Shown one piece after another: positions 35,627 to 45,245 of a stretch of 64,000 nucleotides of DNA. Below the pieces are notes generated by a model. That model did not search any database. It was not told the DNA's origin and saw only the letters and a program-made list of their open reading frames with translations. Source of the stretch: Azospirillum brasilense (GTDB taxonomy: Bacteria > Pseudomonadota > Alphaproteobacteria > Azospirillales > Azospirillaceae). How positions within the stretch are numbered: the stretch's first letter is position 1; every line of letters starts with the position of its first letter. The stretch spans positions 62,001-126,000 of the forward strand of contig NZ_VITI01000012.1 of NCBI RefSeq assembly GCF_007827795.1, given 5' to 3'. Both the position numbers and the translations under genes were made by a program.

Positions 35627-36409
35627 ATGATCTTCCTGCGCTCCCTCGCCTTCAACGTCGCCTTCTACGTGTGGACGGCGGTCATCTGCGTCGGCATCCT
35701 ATGGACGCTGCTCCTGCCGCGGCGGAGCATGATCCGCGTGATCACGTGGTATTTCGGCACCGTCTCGTGGCTGGAGCGCACGCTCGCCGGCATCCGTTAC
35801 GAGGTACGCGGGCGGGAGCACGTCCCCAAAAGCGGGTCGTTCCTCCTGGCCGCCAAGCACCAGTCGGCATGGGAGACGATGAAGCTGCACTTCCTCGTCA
35901 ACGACCCGGCGATCATCCTGAAGCGCGAGCTTCTGTGGATTCCCATCTGGGGCTGGTACGCCGCCAAATCCCGGATGATCGCCGTGGACCGCGGCGCCAA
36001 GGGCCGCGCCGTCGCCTCGATGGTCCGGAACGCCCGCCCGGTGCGGGACGAGGGGCGGCCCATCGTGATCTTCCCGCAGGGGACGCGGGTCGCCGTCGGC
36101 GCCTATCGCCCCTACCGGATCGGCGTGGGCGTGCTCTACGACCATCTCAAAATCCCCATCGTGCCGATGGCGCTGAACGCCGGCCTCTATTGGGCGCGCA
36201 ACAGCTTCATCAAGCGGCCGGGCACCATCATCGTGGAATTCCTGCCCCCCATCCCGCCGGGCCTGGGCCGCGCCAAGGCCATGCAGGAGTTGGAGGAGCG
36301 GCTGGAGGCGGCCACCGACCGGCTGGTCGTCGCCGCGGGCGGACCGGCGACCTTGCGGCCCAAGACGGCGGAACCGGTCACCGCCGACGTGGCCGAAACC
36401 GCGTCCTGA
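35627..36409 (+). CDS. plsC: 1-acyl-sn-glycerol-3-phosphate acyltransferase (PlsC family)
   Basis: Adds a second acyl chain to lysophosphatidic acid in phospholipid synthesis, at the inner membrane. The 260-residue protein has an N-terminal membrane segment (about 5-30). The acyltransferase motif I is KHQSAWET, an HX4E variant (H78, E83) rather than the usual HX4D. Motif III is IFPQGTR, and IPIVPMALN is motif IV. The ATG at 35627 fits the hydrophobic start. Its stop overlaps the ATG of the secreted hydrolase (TGATG), so the two are coupled. A role in ornithine-lipid or other acyl transfer cannot be excluded. Confidence 0.92.
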   Translation: MIFLRSLAFNVAFYVWTAVICVGILWTLLLPRRSMIRVITWYFGTVSWLERTLAGIRYEVRGREHVPKSGSFLLAAKHQSAWETMKLHFLVNDPAIILKRELLWIPIWGWYAAKSRMIAVDRGAKGRAVASMVRNARPVRDEGRPIVIFPQGTRVAVGAYRPYRIGVGVLYDHLKIPIVPMALNAGLYWARNSFIKRPGTIIVEFLPPIPPGLGRAKAMQELEERLEAATDRLVVAAGGPATLRPKTAEPVTADVAETAS

Positions 36410-37386
36410 TGCGCCGCGGCGCGGCCTTCGCCATCCTCGCGGGGCTCACCCTGGCGATGGCAACGGACGCGCAAGCCCAGTCGAAGCCGAGCGCGGACCG
36501 CTTTTCCAACGCCGCGGTGACCAAGGGCGTCACCATCACCCGCAAGGCCTGCGCCGCGTTGGAGGCGCAGGAAACCGCCGCCTGGGTCGAGGTGGACGGG
36601 CGTGGGGAATGCCTGCGCTACTACGCGGCGGGCCTGCGCTCCGCCCCCGGTCCCAACCCCATCGCCGCGGCCTGGATGCACGGCGACATCATGGGGACCA
36701 AACCGACCTCCGTCGGCCATCAGGAGGGGTTGGGCGTCGCCGCCATGATCGACCAGGAACGGGCCTTGTCGGAGCGGTTCGGCATTCCCTTCCTGTTCCT
36801 CGCCCGGCCCGGCGCCTACGGCAGTTCCGGCCGCTTCTGGACGACGCGCCACACGCCGCGCGAGGCGGCCTTGATGAACGCCCTGCTCGACGTCCTGAAA
36901 GCCCGCTACGGCGTGACGGAATGGGCGCTGGGCGGGCACAGCGCCGGGGGCACGCTGACCGCGGAGTTCCTGGCCCGCCGCGATGACCTGCGCTGCGCGG
37001 TCATCTCCTCCGGCGCGCCGGCCTACCGGGCCTATCTGGAGGCTCGGGGGCTGCGGACGCTGCTAGCCCGCCCGCAGGGCTGGTTCGACCCCGCTGACTC
37101 GCTGGACCGCATCCCGCCCGATCCCAAACGCCGCGTCTTCATCATCGGCGACCCGCGCGAGACCAACATCCCGTTCCACACCCAGCGCGGCTATTTCGAC
37201 GCCCTGGTGGTGCTCGGGCACGCGGCGTGGCTGATGCCGCTGGAGCGGGCGCCCGCCCCGCGCCACCACAGCCTGGTGGACTTCGGCGAAACCGCTCTCG
37301 GCCTGTGCGGGTCCGGCGCCGACAGCGGACAGATCCTGGCGACGCTCAAGGCCATGCCGGACCAGCGGGAGCGGATCAGCAACTGA
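36409..37386 (+). CDS. Secreted alpha/beta-hydrolase family protein
   Basis: A 325-residue protein with a signal peptide (about 1-23, ending AQA) and an alpha/beta-hydrolase core. The nucleophile elbow is GGHSAGG (S178), preceded by WALG. A C-terminal HHSLVDF segment could supply the histidine. The PFLFLARPGAYGSSG strand suggests an esterase or peptidase-like fold. The start overlaps the plsC stop. Periplasmic location and coupling to a lipid acyltransferase hint at lipid or ester turnover, but no substrate can be named. Confidence 0.82.
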   Translation: MRRGAAFAILAGLTLAMATDAQAQSKPSADRFSNAAVTKGVTITRKACAALEAQETAAWVEVDGRGECLRYYAAGLRSAPGPNPIAAAWMHGDIMGTKPTSVGHQEGLGVAAMIDQERALSERFGIPFLFLARPGAYGSSGRFWTTRHTPREAALMNALLDVLKARYGVTEWALGGHSAGGTLTAEFLARRDDLRCAVISSGAPAYRAYLEARGLRTLLARPQGWFDPADSLDRIPPDPKRRVFIIGDPRETNIPFHTQRGYFDALVVLGHAAWLMPLERAPAPRHHSLVDFGETALGLCGSGADSGQILATLKAMPDQRERISN

Positions 37387-37504
37387 CAGCCGGAACGCAT
37401 GAGGAACGGGCGGGTTGACCCCGGCAAGGGCGCCCCCTACTCTTCGGGCACCGCTGTCGGCGGGCCGGCGCTGCGGACCGGCCGCCCGCGCGAAGGGAGG
37501 ACGC

Positions 37505-39769
37505 ATGACGGGGATCGCCGCCATATCCCAGCGGATCTGGGACATGAAATACCGCTTCAAGTCCGCCGCGGGCGACCCCATCGACCAGACCGTCGCCGAC
37601 ACCTGGCACCGCGTCGCCATGGCGCTCGCCGCGCCGGAAGCCGACCCGCCGGTCTGGGCGCCGCGCTTCGAGCGGGCGTTGTCCCGTTTCGAGTTCCTGC
37701 CCGCCGGGCGCATCCTGGCCGGGGCCGGCACCGGGCGGACGGTGACGCTGTTCAACTGCTTCGTCATGGGGCGGATCGAGGACGACCTCGGCGCCATCTT
37801 CGCCCACCTTCGCGAAGCCGCGCTGACCATGCAGCAGGGCGGCGGCATCGGCTACGACTTCTCCACCCTGCGGCCCAAGGGCGCGCTCGTGAAGGGCGTC
37901 GGCGCCGACGCCTCCGGCCCGCTGTCCTTCATGGACGTGTGGGACAGCATGTGCCGCACCATCATGTCGGCGGGCGCCCGGCGCGGCGCGATGATGGCGA
38001 CCCTGCGCTGCGACCATCCCGACATCGAGGATTTCATCGACGCCAAGCGCGAGCCCGGCCGGCTGCGCATGTTCAACCTGTCGGTCCTGGTCACCGACGC
38101 CTTCATGAACGCGGTGCGCGAGGACCGGCCCTGGCCGCTGGTCTTCGACGGGCAGGTCCACCGCGACGTGCGGGCCCGCGGCCTGTGGGACCGCATCATG
38201 CAGGCCACCTACGCCTATGCGGAGCCGGGCGTCATCTTCATCGACCGGGTGAACGGGCAGAACAACCTGAATTATTGCGAGTCCATCTCCGCCACCAACC
38301 CCTGCGGCGAGCAGCCGCTGCCCCCCTACGGCGCCTGCCTGCTCGGCTCGATCAACCTCGCCGCCCTGGTGCTCGACCCGTTCGAGGAGACGGCCCGGCT
38401 CGACACCGACCGGCTGAAGGAGCTGACGGCGCTCGCGGTCCGGATGATGGACAATGTGGTGGACGCCTCGCGCTTCCCGCTGGAACCGCAGGCGCGGGAG
38501 GCCCACGCCAAGCGCCGCATCGGGCTGGGCGTCACCGGGCTGGCCGACGCGCTGATCCTCTGCCGCGCCCGTTACGGCGGCGAGGCGGCGGTGGCGCTGA
38601 CCGACTCCTGGCTGAAGACGATCCGCAACGAGGCCTACCGCGCATCCGCCCGGCTGGCGGGGGAGAAGGGAGCCTTCCCGCTCTACGACCGCGACGCCTA
38701 TCGGAACGCCCCGATGGTGCGGGGACTGGACGAGGACGTGCGCGGCCTGATCGCCGAGCACGGCATTCGCAACGCGCTTCTGACCTCCATCGCGCCGACG
38801 GGCACGATCTCGCTGTTCGCCGACAACGTGTCGTCGGGGATCGAGCCGGTCTTCTCCTACAGCTACGAGCGCACCGTCCTGATGCCCGACGGCACCCGTC
38901 GCACGGAGGAGGTGAGCGACCACGCCTACCGCCTGTTCCGCGCACGGTTCGGAACCGAACAGCCCCTGCCCGATTATTTCGTGGACGCGCAGTCCCTGAC
39001 CCCGGCGGAGCATGTGGTGATGCAGGCGGCCGCCCAGCGCCATGTGGACAGCTCCATCTCCAAGACCATCAACTGTCCGGAGGACCTGCCCTTCGACGCC
39101 TTCAAGGACGTCTATTGGCAAGCCTATGAACTCGGCTGCAAGGGCTGCACCACCTACCGGCCGAACGCGGTTACCGGCTCCGTCCTGTCGGTGAAGAAGG
39201 AGGGCACAGCATCGCCTCCCGTTCCGATGGCCAAGCCGCCCGATCGTCCGGAAACCCTGCCGGGCGAAACCTACAAGGTGCGCTGGCCGGACAGCGACCA
39301 CGCCATGTACATCACCATCAACGACATCGTGGAGGACGGCCGCCGCCGGCCCTTCGAAGTCTTCATCAACTCCAAGAACATGGAGCATTACGCCTGGACC
39401 GTGGCGCTGACGCGGATGATCTCCGCGGTGTTCCGCCGCGGCGGCGAGGTCGGCTTCGTCGTGGAGGAGTTGAAGGCGGTCTTCGATCCACGCGGCGGCG
39501 CTTGGATGCAGGGCCGCTACGTCCCCTCCCTGCTGGCGGCCATCGGGGACGTGATCGAACGGCATCTGAAGGCCATCGACATGCTGCCGGACGACGGGGC
39601 GCTGAGCGCGCCGCCGTCCGCCGATTTCGAACCCGCTTCCGCGGCCGCAGTCAGCGGAACCGAGCCGGCCAATCTCCGGCAATGCCCGAAATGCGGCCAG
39701 CCCGGCCTGATCCGGCAGGAGGGCTGCGACACCTGCCTGAGCTGCGGCTACTCCAAATGCGGTCCGTGA
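37505..39769 (+). CDS. nrdJ: Adenosylcobalamin-dependent ribonucleoside-diphosphate reductase (class II)
   Basis: Makes deoxyribonucleotides with a B12-generated radical, so it works with or without oxygen. The 754-residue protein has the class II/NrdJ layout: the first redox cysteine in FNCFVMG, the radical-site NPCGEQPLPPYG followed by ACLLGSINL, and a C-terminal CPKCGQ and CDTCLSCGYSKC cluster that may bind zinc or pass electrons. A GGGAGG ribosome site supports the ATG at 37505 over an in-frame start at 37415. It is convergent with the DedA gene, six bases apart. Nothing nearby suggests an NrdR operator. Confidence 0.94.
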   Translation: MTGIAAISQRIWDMKYRFKSAAGDPIDQTVADTWHRVAMALAAPEADPPVWAPRFERALSRFEFLPAGRILAGAGTGRTVTLFNCFVMGRIEDDLGAIFAHLREAALTMQQGGGIGYDFSTLRPKGALVKGVGADASGPLSFMDVWDSMCRTIMSAGARRGAMMATLRCDHPDIEDFIDAKREPGRLRMFNLSVLVTDAFMNAVREDRPWPLVFDGQVHRDVRARGLWDRIMQATYAYAEPGVIFIDRVNGQNNLNYCESISATNPCGEQPLPPYGACLLGSINLAALVLDPFEETARLDTDRLKELTALAVRMMDNVVDASRFPLEPQAREAHAKRRIGLGVTGLADALILCRARYGGEAAVALTDSWLKTIRNEAYRASARLAGEKGAFPLYDRDAYRNAPMVRGLDEDVRGLIAEHGIRNALLTSIAPTGTISLFADNVSSGIEPVFSYSYERTVLMPDGTRRTEEVSDHAYRLFRARFGTEQPLPDYFVDAQSLTPAEHVVMQAAAQRHVDSSISKTINCPEDLPFDAFKDVYWQAYELGCKGCTTYRPNAVTGSVLSVKKEGTASPPVPMAKPPDRPETLPGETYKVRWPDSDHAMYITINDIVEDGRRRPFEVFINSKNMEHYAWTVALTRMISAVFRRGGEVGFVVEELKAVFDPRGGAWMQGRYVPSLLAAIGDVIERHLKAIDMLPDDGALSAPPSADFEPASAAAVSGTEPANLRQCPKCGQPGLIRQEGCDTCLSCGYSKCGP

Positions 39770-39775
39770 GGGGGA

Positions 39776-40420
39776 TCAGCAGCGGGACGGCTGGCCGGAA
39801 ATCGGTGGTGCCAACACGCAGGGCCTATCGCCTCCATTCCGAGACGCGGCAGGCGTCGCCGTGGCGCCGGACAGGAGTTCGTCGATTCCGACTCCCTTCG
39901 CGATGGCGAAGCCGGGCGTCATCATCAAAGGCACCCAGATCACCGCGGACAACAGGTTGGCGGTCTGGAAGCTGTGGTGAGGCATCGCCATCATTCCGGC
40001 GGTGATCGGCACCACCGGCCGCAGCGGCCCGAGGAAGCGGGCAAAGAAGACGCTCTTGCCGCCGTGGCGCAGGAAGAAGCGGCTGCCCCGCTCCAGGAGT
40101 TCCGGCCGCTGGCGAAAAGGCCAAACAGCCGGGACACGATCACCGAACACCCGGCCGAGCCAATAGGACACGGCGTCGCCCAGCACCGCGCCCAGCGCGA
40201 TGGCGGCGTAGACCTGCCAGAAGCCGAGAGCGCCGGAGGCGACCAGCGCGCCCCCCGTGGCGATCAGCACCACACCCGGCACCACGAGCCCCACGAAGGC
40301 CAGGGACTCCGCGAAGGCGCACAGGAAGAGAATCACCTCCGCCCAGGATGCATTCGCTTCGATGAAGGCCCCCCAACGCTCCATGCCGTCGATCAGCACG
40401 TTCCTTGCTGCGTCGTTCAT
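39776..40420 (-). CDS. DedA family membrane protein
   Basis: A 214-residue DedA/VTT-domain inner-membrane protein. Relatives translocate undecaprenyl phosphate or phospholipids and affect envelope integrity. Typical features are ESLAFVGLVVPGVVLIATGG, GAVLGDAVSYWLGR, and FFARFLGPLRPVVPITAGMM with the conserved F.GR/RP motif. Five or so hydrophobic segments are present. The C-terminal 30 residues are a soluble tail ending SRC. It is convergent with nrdJ; no functional link is implied. Confidence 0.9.
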   Translation of the reverse strand: MNDAARNVLIDGMERWGAFIEANASWAEVILFLCAFAESLAFVGLVVPGVVLIATGGALVASGALGFWQVYAAIALGAVLGDAVSYWLGRVFGDRVPAVWPFRQRPELLERGSRFFLRHGGKSVFFARFLGPLRPVVPITAGMMAMPHHSFQTANLLSAVIWVPLMMTPGFAIAKGVGIDELLSGATATPAASRNGGDRPCVLAPPISGQPSRC

Positions 40421-40532
40421 TCAAGTTCCCTGTGAGGCGGCTCGTTGGAGCGGACTGTGCCACAGATCGGCGCCACAGATCGGCAGCGTCGTGCAGATCA
40501 GTGAAAATCCCATCCCGCCTCGCCGCACAGGG

Positions 40533-41234
40533 TCAGGCCACACCCTGAAGCCACTCGGCCAGCATCCTTTGCCCGGCCTCGCGCAACTCCGGACCGATCC
40601 GCGCCGCTTGGCCGCGCAGCACGCGCGGGTCGATGCCGGCCCCGGCCAACTCGGCGGCATGCCCCGTCAGCCATCGCTCGATGCCGGCGGCCACATCGAC
40701 CTCCGGATGGAATTGCAGGGCCAGCGCATGGCGGCCGAGCGCGAATCCCTGGGTTGCGCAGAGCGGCGTCGACGCCAGGTTCTCCGCCCCGGCGGGGATC
40801 TGGAAGGCGTCCCCATGCCAGTGCAGCACCGGAACGCCCTCCAGATGGCGAAGCGGTCCAGCCCGTCCGGCATCACTGAGCGTGAGCGGGCCGAATCCGA
40901 TTTCCTTGTGGCCCATGGGGCGCACCGCCGCGCCGAGCGCCTTGGCGATCTGCTGCGCGCCCAGGCAGATGCCGAGCGTCGGTCGCTCCGCGGCCAGCCT
41001 GTCCGCCAGGAGGGAGGTTTCCTCGGCGAGATACGGATAGGCGTCGCTTTCGTAGACCCCGACGGGACCGCCGAGGACGATCAGCAGATCCGGCTCCAGC
41101 GGGTCGATCGTCGCGAAAGGGGCCGCGTCGAGATCGTGATAACGCACCGTGTAGCCGGCCTCCGACAGCACCGCGCCGAAGATGCCGAGGTCTTCAAAAT
41201 GGACGTGCCGGATCGCCAGCGCCGTTTTGTGCAT
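40533..41234 (-). CDS. Class I glutamine amidotransferase-like protein
   Basis: A 233-residue protein of the GMP-synthase-type amidotransferase group (COG0518). The catalytic triad is visible: C90 in GICLGAQ, H176 and E178 in FHPEV. GGPVGVYE provides the oxyanion strand, and HWHGDAF is typical. It has no synthetase domain, so it is not GuaA. Stand-alone members include enzymes acting on gamma-glutamyl compounds such as PuuD relatives, and others of unknown target. It is in the same direction as the MocR gene upstream, separated by 137 bases. Confidence 0.88.
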   Translation of the reverse strand: MHKTALAIRHVHFEDLGIFGAVLSEAGYTVRYHDLDAAPFATIDPLEPDLLIVLGGPVGVYESDAYPYLAEETSLLADRLAAERPTLGICLGAQQIAKALGAAVRPMGHKEIGFGPLTLSDAGRAGPLRHLEGVPVLHWHGDAFQIPAGAENLASTPLCATQGFALGRHALALQFHPEVDVAAGIERWLTGHAAELAGAGIDPRVLRGQAARIGPELREAGQRMLAEWLQGVA

Positions 41235-41371
41235 GGGTCGCCTTCCCTTTCCAAATGGGAATCATCAAGGATTGGTCGGCTTTCCGATAGCAGGAAAATG
41301 GCACGCCATACCCAGCCATTCCCAAACACCCAACCAGACCAATTCATCCGATGCCGCGCGCCCGCGCCATG

Positions 41372-42862
41372 CTATGGCTTCGTTGCCGCGCGAAACGCCT
41401 TCTCCAGCGTCCTGACCGCCGTCTCGATCTCAAAGGGCGTGTAGGCCGCGAAGCCCATCAGGAAGCCGGCCTTGCCGTCATTGGCGGCGTGCAGTGCCGA
41501 CAGGCCGAGGAGTTCGATCCCGGCCCGTCGCGCCGCGTCGACGGCGGTGCGCTCCGCAAGGCCGCAGGTCAACAGGCAGGGCATCTGCAGCCCGCCGATG
41601 GGAACCTGCGGCTCGACGAAATCCGACAGGTGCTTGCCGACGAGGCCCGCCAACACGTCGAGGCGTTCGGCGTAGACGCCGCGCATGGCGCGGACATGCG
41701 CCCCGAAATGCCCACCCTCCATGAAGCGGGCCAGCGTGAGTTGCGCCATGGGGGCCGTGTGCCCATCCAGCAACGTGCGCGCTGCGGTCATCGGCTTCAC
41801 GAGCGGGGGCGGCAGCACGGCGTAGCCGATCCGCAGTCCGGGAAAGAGCGATTTGGTGAAGGTGCCGATGTAGATGGTGCGGCCATGAGGATCGAGCCCC
41901 TGCACGCAGGCCGTCGGCTTGCCCGCGTAGCGGAACTCGCTGTCATAATCGTCCTCGATGATCCAGGACTGATGCCGGGCCGCCCATTCGATCAGGGCCA
42001 AGCGGCGGTCCAGTGCCAACGTCGCGCCGGTTGGGAACTGATGGGACGGCGTCAGGAAGACCGCCTTCGCCCTGCGCGGCTCGGCCAGTATCTGATCGAC
42101 GACGATGCCGTGCCAGTCGACGCGGATCGGAACGCAGTCCAGGCCCGCCGCCTCGAACGCCTTGCGCGCGCCGTAATAGGCCGGGTCCTCCAGGAAGATC
42201 CCGTCGCCGGGGTCGAACAGCATGCTCGCGCAGAGCGCCATGGCCTGTTGCGAGCTGGTCAGCACCAGGACGCGGTCGGCGGTGGCGCGCGCGCCGCGTT
42301 CGAGGTTCACATAGTCGGCGATGGCGCGGCGAAGCGGCTCGGTCCCCTGCGGATCGCCGTGGAACAGGCTTTGCGCGCCGACCTCCTTGCGAACCTGCCG
42401 TTCCAGGCGCTCCCAGAGCGCAAGCGGAAAGGTCCGGGTTTCCGGAACGCCGTGAGCGAAGGGCCGCGGCACCGGCATCTCTCGCACGCCGCCACCGCTG
42501 AACACGGCGGCCCCGCGCCTGCTGAGAGCCGGTGCCTGATCGCTCGGGAACGTGTCACGCCGGGGCAGGCGTCGGCCGGGGGTGAACTCGGTGATCTCCG
42601 CGACGAAGCTGCCGCTGCCCACGCGCCGGTCGATGAATCCTTCGGCGTGAAGCTGGGCGTAGGCCGCCTCGATCGTGTCGCGCGACACCCCCAGCGATAC
42701 GGCGAGCGCGCGCGAGGCGGGCAGCGGCTTGCCCGGCCCAAGCGCGCCGTCGACGATCAGTTGCCGGACAGCCCGCTGAATCCGCGCGTGGAGCGGCATC
42801 GCCGCGTGGGCGGGGTTGGCGATCCACGCCTTCACGGACTCAAGCTGGGAATGCCGGAACAA
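41372..42862 (-). CDS. MocR/PdxR family transcriptional regulator (GntR-aminotransferase fusion)
   Basis: A 496-residue fusion of an N-terminal GntR-type winged helix (about 12-80: ALGPGKPLPASRALAVSLGV) with a class I aminotransferase-like domain. The PLP lysine is in TFTKSLFPGLR and IIEDDYDSEFRY is also conserved. MocR regulators bind PLP and control genes for vitamin B6, GABA, taurine or similar. The start is a TTG at 42862 with AAGG upstream; GTG 42835 is an alternative. It is divergent from the BenE-like transporter gene (114-base gap) and may regulate it, or the downstream amidotransferase gene. Confidence 0.9.
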   Translation of the reverse strand: MFRHSQLESVKAWIANPAHAAMPLHARIQRAVRQLIVDGALGPGKPLPASRALAVSLGVSRDTIEAAYAQLHAEGFIDRRVGSGSFVAEITEFTPGRRLPRRDTFPSDQAPALSRRGAAVFSGGGVREMPVPRPFAHGVPETRTFPLALWERLERQVRKEVGAQSLFHGDPQGTEPLRRAIADYVNLERGARATADRVLVLTSSQQAMALCASMLFDPGDGIFLEDPAYYGARKAFEAAGLDCVPIRVDWHGIVVDQILAEPRRAKAVFLTPSHQFPTGATLALDRRLALIEWAARHQSWIIEDDYDSEFRYAGKPTACVQGLDPHGRTIYIGTFTKSLFPGLRIGYAVLPPPLVKPMTAARTLLDGHTAPMAQLTLARFMEGGHFGAHVRAMRGVYAERLDVLAGLVGKHLSDFVEPQVPIGGLQMPCLLTCGLAERTAVDAARRAGIELLGLSALHAANDGKAGFLMGFAAYTPFEIETAVRTLEKAFRAATKP

Positions 42863-42976
42863 ATGGTCTGGCCTTCTTTGGGAAAGCGGATGGGCACATC
42901 AGGCCATTGGTTGGGTAGTTGTCAAGGCCGCTCATCGCCCTTGCGGCTCACAACCGTCCGGAGGTCCCGCTCAACC

Positions 42977-44194
42977 ATGCCACCCAAGTCGACTCCCATC
43001 CGCCTCAACGATCTCACCCACCCCGTCGTGGCGGGCCTGATTTCCGTCATCGTCAATTATGGCGGCACCTTCATCCTGGTCTTCCAGGCGGCGAAGGTCG
43101 CGGGCCTCGGCCCCCACCTCACCGCCTCCTGGGTCTGGTCGGTCTCCATCGGCGTCGGATTGACCGGGCTGTTCCTGAGCTGGCGCCATCGCGAGCCGAT
43201 CATCACCGCTTGGTCCACCCCGGCCGCGGCGTTCCTCGTCACCGCGCTGGCGACGACGCCCTATGCCGAGGCGGTCGGCGCCTACATGATTTCGGCGGCG
43301 GCCTTCGTCGCGCTCGGCCTGTCGGGCTGCTTCGAGAAGGTCATCCGGCTGATCCCGCCCGGCATCGCCTCCGGCCTTCTCGCCGGCATCCTGCTCCCCT
43401 TCGGCATCGGGGCGTTCGGCGGGGCCAGCGTCGATCCGCTGCTGGTCGGCCTGCTGATCGTCGCCTATGTCGCGCTGAAGCGGCTCTCCGCCCGCTACGC
43501 CGTGGTCGGCATCCTCGTCCTCGGGCTGGCCTTCCTGCTGACGCAGGGCCGCGTCGATCTGTCGGGGTTGTCGCTGGAGTTCGCCGCCCCGGTCTTCACC
43601 GCGCCGGACTTCTCGCTGAACGCGCTGCTGTCGGTCGCGCTGCCGCTGTTCCTCATCACGCTGTCCGGCCAGTACATGCCGGGAATGCTGGTTCTGCGGA
43701 ACGACGGCTTCACGACGAGCGCCAACCCCATCGTGACCGTGACCGGCCTCGGCTCGCTGCTCATGGCCCCGCTCGGCTCCCACGCCTTCAACATCGCCGC
43801 CATCACCGCCGCCATCGCCACCGGCAAGGAGGCGCATGAGGACCCGGCCAAGCGCTGGATCGCCGGGATCGCCGCGGGTGTCTTCTACGTGCTCGTCGGC
43901 GTGTTCGGGGTGACGCTGGCCGCCGTCTTCATGGCGTTTCCCGCGACCTTCATCACCGCGCTCGCCGGTCTGGCGCTGCTTGGCACCATCGGCGGCAGCT
44001 TGGCCGGGGCGATGGCCGACCCGGCGTCCCGCGAGGCGGCGCTGATCACCTTCCTGGCGTCCGCCGCGAACATCAAGTTGCTCGGCATCGGCGGGGCCTT
44101 CTGGGGCCTGCTGATCGGCCTCGTCGCCCACCTCGTCCTCAACGGGCGCCTGCCGCGCCGCAGCTTGGCGGTGACCGAGGGGGCGACCCCGTAA
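42977..44194 (+). CDS. BenE family transporter (benzoate/proton symporter type)
   Basis: A 405-residue inner-membrane protein with about 11-12 hydrophobic segments. It matches the BenE family: LIPPGIASGLLAGILLPFGI, TLSGQYMPGMLVLRNDGF, and GSHAFNIAAITAAIATG with the following HEDPAKRW. BenE takes up benzoate with protons. No aromatic-ring genes are close, so the substrate here is uncertain. The ATG at 42977 has GGAGG about 12 bases upstream, a little far. The divergent MocR gene is the likeliest local regulator. Confidence 0.9.
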   Translation: MPPKSTPIRLNDLTHPVVAGLISVIVNYGGTFILVFQAAKVAGLGPHLTASWVWSVSIGVGLTGLFLSWRHREPIITAWSTPAAAFLVTALATTPYAEAVGAYMISAAAFVALGLSGCFEKVIRLIPPGIASGLLAGILLPFGIGAFGGASVDPLLVGLLIVAYVALKRLSARYAVVGILVLGLAFLLTQGRVDLSGLSLEFAAPVFTAPDFSLNALLSVALPLFLITLSGQYMPGMLVLRNDGFTTSANPIVTVTGLGSLLMAPLGSHAFNIAAITAAIATGKEAHEDPAKRWIAGIAAGVFYVLVGVFGVTLAAVFMAFPATFITALAGLALLGTIGGSLAGAMADPASREAALITFLASAANIKLLGIGGAFWGLLIGLVAHLVLNGRLPRRSLAVTEGATP

Positions 44195-44219
44195 CGGACC
44201 GCCAAGGCCCTGTGATCGG

Positions 44220-45149
44220 CTATCCCCGGGACGACCGCCCGATCCCGGGGATGGTCGCGACCGTTTCCGCCAGGAACTCCACCAGCAGCCGGACCCGCGC
44301 GATGCCGGCCCGCTCCGGCACGATCAGCAGGTTGAGCGGCACGGCGGGCGGCGCGTGGTCCGGCAGGAGAACCTCCAGGCGGCCGTCGGCCAGCAAATCA
44401 TCCACCAGCCAGACATGGGCCGGGCCGATGCCGCGCCCGGCAAGGTAGGCCTCGCGCGCGGCCAACCCGTGATCGACCCGCAGCCGTCCCCCGAGGGACA
44501 CGGCGTGAAGAGCGCCGTCCGGCCCTTCGAGCGTCAGCCGGTCGCTCCCCGCGATGTTCGACATGCGGACGCCGTCGAACCCCGCGAGGTCGTCCGGCGT
44601 CGTCGGCCGGCCCTGCCGCTCCAGACAGGCCGGCGACCCGACGAGGACGCGCCGGCTCAGCCCGAGCGCCCGCCGCTTCAGGGAGCTGTCGGCGAGGGGA
44701 CCGAGGCGGATGGCGATGTCCACGCCGTCGCGCACGAGGTCGATGCGCTCGTCGGTCAGGCCGAAATCGACGGCGATGTCCGGATGACGGTCCTGAAAGG
44801 CGAAGATCAGCCGGCTGATATGCCGGACACCGAGCGCCGCCGTGCAGGACACCCGCACCGTTCCGGCCGAGGCGCGGCCGGTGTCGCGCGCCTCGTCGCC
44901 CGCCTGTTCGACGAGGCGCAGGATCTGGACGGCGTTGGCGTAGTAGCGCTCGCCCTCCGCGGTCAACGCGACGCGCCGGGTGGTCCGGCTGAACAGGGCG
45001 ACGCCGAGCGCCTCCTCCAGTTCGCGGATGTGCCGGGTGACGCTCGATTGCCCGATGGCCATCTCGCGCGCCACCGCCGACAGGCTTCCCCGTTCGGCGA
45101 CGCGGATGAAGCTGCGCATGCGGTCCAGCGTGACGTTCGATTGATCCAT
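44220..45149 (-). CDS. LysR family transcriptional regulator
   Basis: A 309-residue LysR-type regulator. The N-terminal winged helix (about 5-65) has FIRVAERGSLSAVAREMAIG followed by SSVTRHIRELEEALGVALF. The effector domain (about 90-300) is of the CrgA-like type (VRVSCTAALGVRHIS). It is divergent from the quinone reductase gene at 45246 with a gap of 96 bases, the usual arrangement for a regulator and its target. The inducer is unknown, though many such pairs respond to quinones or electrophiles. Confidence 0.92.
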   Translation of the reverse strand: MDQSNVTLDRMRSFIRVAERGSLSAVAREMAIGQSSVTRHIRELEEALGVALFSRTTRRVALTAEGERYYANAVQILRLVEQAGDEARDTGRASAGTVRVSCTAALGVRHISRLIFAFQDRHPDIAVDFGLTDERIDLVRDGVDIAIRLGPLADSSLKRRALGLSRRVLVGSPACLERQGRPTTPDDLAGFDGVRMSNIAGSDRLTLEGPDGALHAVSLGGRLRVDHGLAAREAYLAGRGIGPAHVWLVDDLLADGRLEVLLPDHAPPAVPLNLLIVPERAGIARVRLLVEFLAETVATIPGIGRSSRG

Positions 45150-45245
45150 TTTACGGCAGAGTTCTATTCAGTCACCCCATCTACCGGATCAATTTCCACC
45201 CGCATAGCTTGAGGCGCAAGCGTTTCAAGCGAACAGGTGCCTGTG